Origin: Chrysochromulina parva
Lineage: Eukaryota; Haptophyta; Prymnesiales; Chrysochromulinaceae
Assembly: GCA_002887195.1 (NCBI GenBank)
Contig: PJAB01000411.1
Location: forward strand, 1-27,464
Direction: 5' to 3'
Length of the DNA: 27,464 nucleotides
Shown: in pieces, positions 25,625 to 27,464 of the stretch
Numbering within the stretch: position 1 is the stretch's first letter
Layout: the number at the start of each line of letters is the position of its first letter
Made by a program: the position numbers and the translations under genes
The notes under the pieces: model-generated
What the model saw: the letters and a program-made list of their open reading frames with translations, nothing else
Databases searched by the model: none
What the model was told of the DNA's origin: nothing

Positions 25625-26531
25625 ATGGCGTCGTTCGGGCACGTGCGCTCAGGCTACCCGTTGCCACTCTCGGTCGCGCGACTCTTCGGTCAGCCAATCG
25701 TGGTGGTCAACGCGGCGGCCCTCAATCGTTCACCGTGGTACGAGGTGCGAAATGAGGCATCAAAGGTGATCAACGACATGGGCATCGGCTCAGCGATCGC
25801 GCAGGGCCTCGTGGGCCGCAGCGGGCCCAACCCAATCACCGAGGTGCACCGTCTCGGCGAGACCGATGCGCGCGTCTATCTTCTCGCCCAGCAGGAGCCC
25901 GGCCACCCGCCGGTCGCCGTCGGCCTGCTCAAGGTGGGCAAGAAGAACCTTTTCCACTTTGACACCAGCGGGCGCACGACCGAGTTGCGCGACCAGATGT
26001 GCGTGCTCGACTTCTATGTGCATGAGGACTGGCAGCGCGGCGGCTTCGGCAAGATGCTCTTTGAGGCTATGCTGAGCAATGAGGGCGTCGATCCCTCTCA
26101 GCTTGCCTACGACGTGAGAGCGCGCGTGCTGGCTCGCTGTCACCCGCCTGACACGTGCCCAGCTGAGTCTCGTGTGCTCGGTTCTCGCTGCGTCTCTCTC
26201 TTGTGCGCGCAGCGCCCATCGCCCAAGCTCATTGGTTTCATGTCCAAGCACTTCGGGCTGAGCGAATTCGTGCCGCAGCAGAACAAGTTTGTCATCTTTA
26301 AACAGTTCTTTGCAGACAAGCCGCGGTGCGCGCGGGGCGGTCGGCACCGCGAGCGCACGCCCGCACACACGAAGCCCTCGCGCTCCCACCCTCACTTCGC
26401 AATCACATGTACCTTTTGGCACGCCCACTTGCATCAGGCAAACCTCGATCTATGACTCTGTCAAGGACCGACCGTTATCGGCGCGCGGCAACCACTACGG
26501 TGCACGACGGATGAGCGGTGGCGCTTACTGA
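25625..26531 (+). CDS. Alpha-tubulin N-acetyltransferase (ATAT1/MEC-17 family)
   Basis: Three exons, 25625..26113, 26213..26325 and 26438..26531, give 231 aa. Family motifs are clear: a KVGKKNLF strand, CVLDFYVHEDWQR with conserved Cys126, the acetyl-CoA loop QRGGFGKMLF (137-146), QLAYDRPS with catalytic Asp163 at the first splice junction, and FGLSEFVPQQNKFVIFKQFF. Cys126 and Asp163 correspond to human C120 and D157. The enzyme acetylates Lys40 of alpha-tubulin inside stable axonemal microtubules. Intron 1 (99 nt, GTGAGA ... CGCAG) is a multiple of three and reads through; intron 2 (112 nt, GTGCGC ... CATCAG) is inferred because splicing yields a plausible tail, SARGNHYGARRMSGGAY, instead of low-complexity sequence to 26455. 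Confidence 0.9.
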
Positions 26532-26937
26532 GGCCGCGTCGGCCGCCATGCTCATACAACGCCCAGCCCGCGAGTGGCGAGCCACCGTCCCTCCGACCGA
26601 CGGGCGGTTATTTGTGCTCGTGCGCCACAGCGCGTCGTCGCGCGATCGGCGAGCTAACGGCGAGCGCTATAGCAGTGGTGCTCAACGACTGCGGCGACGA
26701 CTCAGGCCTGCAGCGACGAGCGTGATGAGCACCGTGAGCGCATGTATTTTTGTCTAGACGCATACCTAGAGGAGCGACCGAACAGCGGAACTATACATTA
26801 TGTGCCTAATTCGTCCGAGCATTAAATAAACGGGCTGCCACGGAATCACGCGGCCCCGCCCGCTGGAGCGCCCCGCGGCCCCGTCCGGCTGCCGCTCCGC
26901 CCTTTCATAACGCCCTTTCATAGGAGTTTGAGAGGTG
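26532..26937. other. Convergent intergenic region
   Basis: About 400 bp between the acetyltransferase stop and the stop of the last gene. An AATAAA hexamer at 26825-26830 on the plus strand could be a poly(A) signal for the acetyltransferase, although it lies about 295 nt after the stop. Nothing else identified. Confidence 0.35.
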
Positions 26938-27464
26938 CTACTCGTCATCGTCGAGTACCTTGTCAAAGTCGTCGGCGAGACCCGCGCCGCCCACGACGAG
27001 CACGTCGTCATCATCGTCATCATCCAGCCCGAGCTCGGCTGCAATCTTGGCGTCGAGATCGTCGAGCTGGCTCGCACCCATCGCTGGCGGAGCCGCGGGC
27101 TTGGCACTCGTCGCTGGCGTCGGTGGCGGAGGCTTCGGCACAGCCGGCGGCGCCGAGGGGCGCGCCGTTGCGGCGGGAGCGATGGCTGTGGGGCTGAGGG
27201 CTGCAGTGGACCGTGGCAGGGGCGCCGGAGCGGGCGTGGACGTTGCCGATGCGGCGGTAGATGCGGCGGCTGGCGCGGCCGTTGCCGCCGACGTTGTTGG
27301 CACCGCTGCAAAGGGCGGGGGCAGGGGCGGGGGCGGGGGCGGGGGCGGGCGCGAGAATGGACGGCGCCACGGACGCAAGCGCGGGCGCGGGCGTGGGCGT
27401 GGGCGTGGGCGCGGCGGCGGGCGCGGCGCGCACCTTCAACGGCGCAAGTCGGAGCAACCGCCGC
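26938..27464 (-). CDS. C-terminal end of a Pro/Ala-rich protein with acidic tail (partial)
   Basis: The minus strand ends in a TAG at 26938 after an acidic tail (GLDDDDDDDVLVV, then DDFDKVLDDDE), preceded by MGASQLDDLDAKIAAELG and a long Pro/Ala/Thr linker. The C-terminal frame meets a stop at 27436-27438, so the gene must change frame. A GTGCGC donor at 27433 and a TTTGCAG acceptor at 27306 define a 128-nt intron whose phase fits (exons 27464..27434 and 27305..26938). I do not recognise the family. The low-complexity linker plus short acidic helical end is typical of scaffold or trafficking proteins, but this is not an assignment. Confidence 0.5.
27312..27350 (-). repeat. (GCCCCC)n hexamer tract before the last gene's acceptor
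   Basis: About six GCCCCC units in the sense direction lie directly upstream of the proposed TTTGCAG acceptor, where a pyrimidine tract is expected. It is a third kind of tandem repeat inside an inferred intron. Confidence 0.6.

Noticed and set aside
26114..26455. Read-through version of the tubulin acetyltransferase with a 276-aa product
   Set aside because: It inserts 33 residues within the conserved QLAYD-RPS motif and ends in low-complexity sequence; two GT-AG introns restore the family sequence and a better C-terminus.

Overview
This is nuclear DNA from a eukaryote, most likely a flagellated unicellular alga; a haptophyte is my best guess, from overall character rather than a marker gene. 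The evidence is very GC-rich coding sequence, about a dozen short spliceosomal introns in genes whose products are otherwise intact, and a mix of cilium genes (a CCDC146/MBO2-like coiled-coil protein, an alpha-tubulin acetyltransferase), Golgi genes (a nucleotide-sugar transporter, a GT31 glycosyltransferase), an organellar ClpX and a single-domain two-component receiver protein. No rRNA, tRNA, CRISPR array, insertion sequence or viral gene was seen.

Layout, left to right: CCDC146-like gene (-, C-terminal part outside the window); an unrecognised 192-aa protein (+); a tandem PDZ-like protein (-); an intronless four-domain voltage-gated cation channel of about 2250 aa (+); a nucleotide-sugar / triose-phosphate-type transporter (-, 2 exons); a CheY-like receiver protein (-, 4 exons); a GT31 galactosyltransferase-like protein (+); an NhaC-type Na+/H+ antiporter (+, 2 exons); a membrane protein with MORN-like repeats and a C-terminal alpha/beta hydrolase (-, 2 exons); ClpX (-, 2 exons); a sugar C-methyltransferase-like protein (-, 2 exons); alpha-tubulin N-acetyltransferase (+, 3 exons); and the C-terminal end of a Pro/Ala-rich acidic protein (-, leaves the window). 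Genes are packed 70-900 bp apart and several are divergent pairs with 68-280 bp between start codons. There is no operon-like pathway; the only functional theme is the cilium (CCDC146, tubulin acetyltransferase and possibly the channel).

The most unusual feature is the introns. Several are filled with short tandem repeats (periods of 6, 10 and 15 bp). Three unrelated genes (ClpX, NhaC, hydrolase) share a 10-bp unit with a YGATGGCC-like core, in the sense orientation, that contains a CTGAT/CTGAC-like branch-point motif. Two introns (ClpX, methyltransferase) are bounded by perfect 20-21 bp direct repeats of exon sequence that supply both splice sites, and the NhaC acceptor region is duplicated with 29 identical bases. 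This looks like recent intron birth by duplication or by introner-like insertion. Splice donors are biased to GTGCG/GTACG, with one GC-AG intron. The channel has an all-acidic, non-canonical D-E-D-D selectivity ring. All exon structures were inferred by eye from reading frame, splice dinucleotides and protein family expectation; no transcript data were available.
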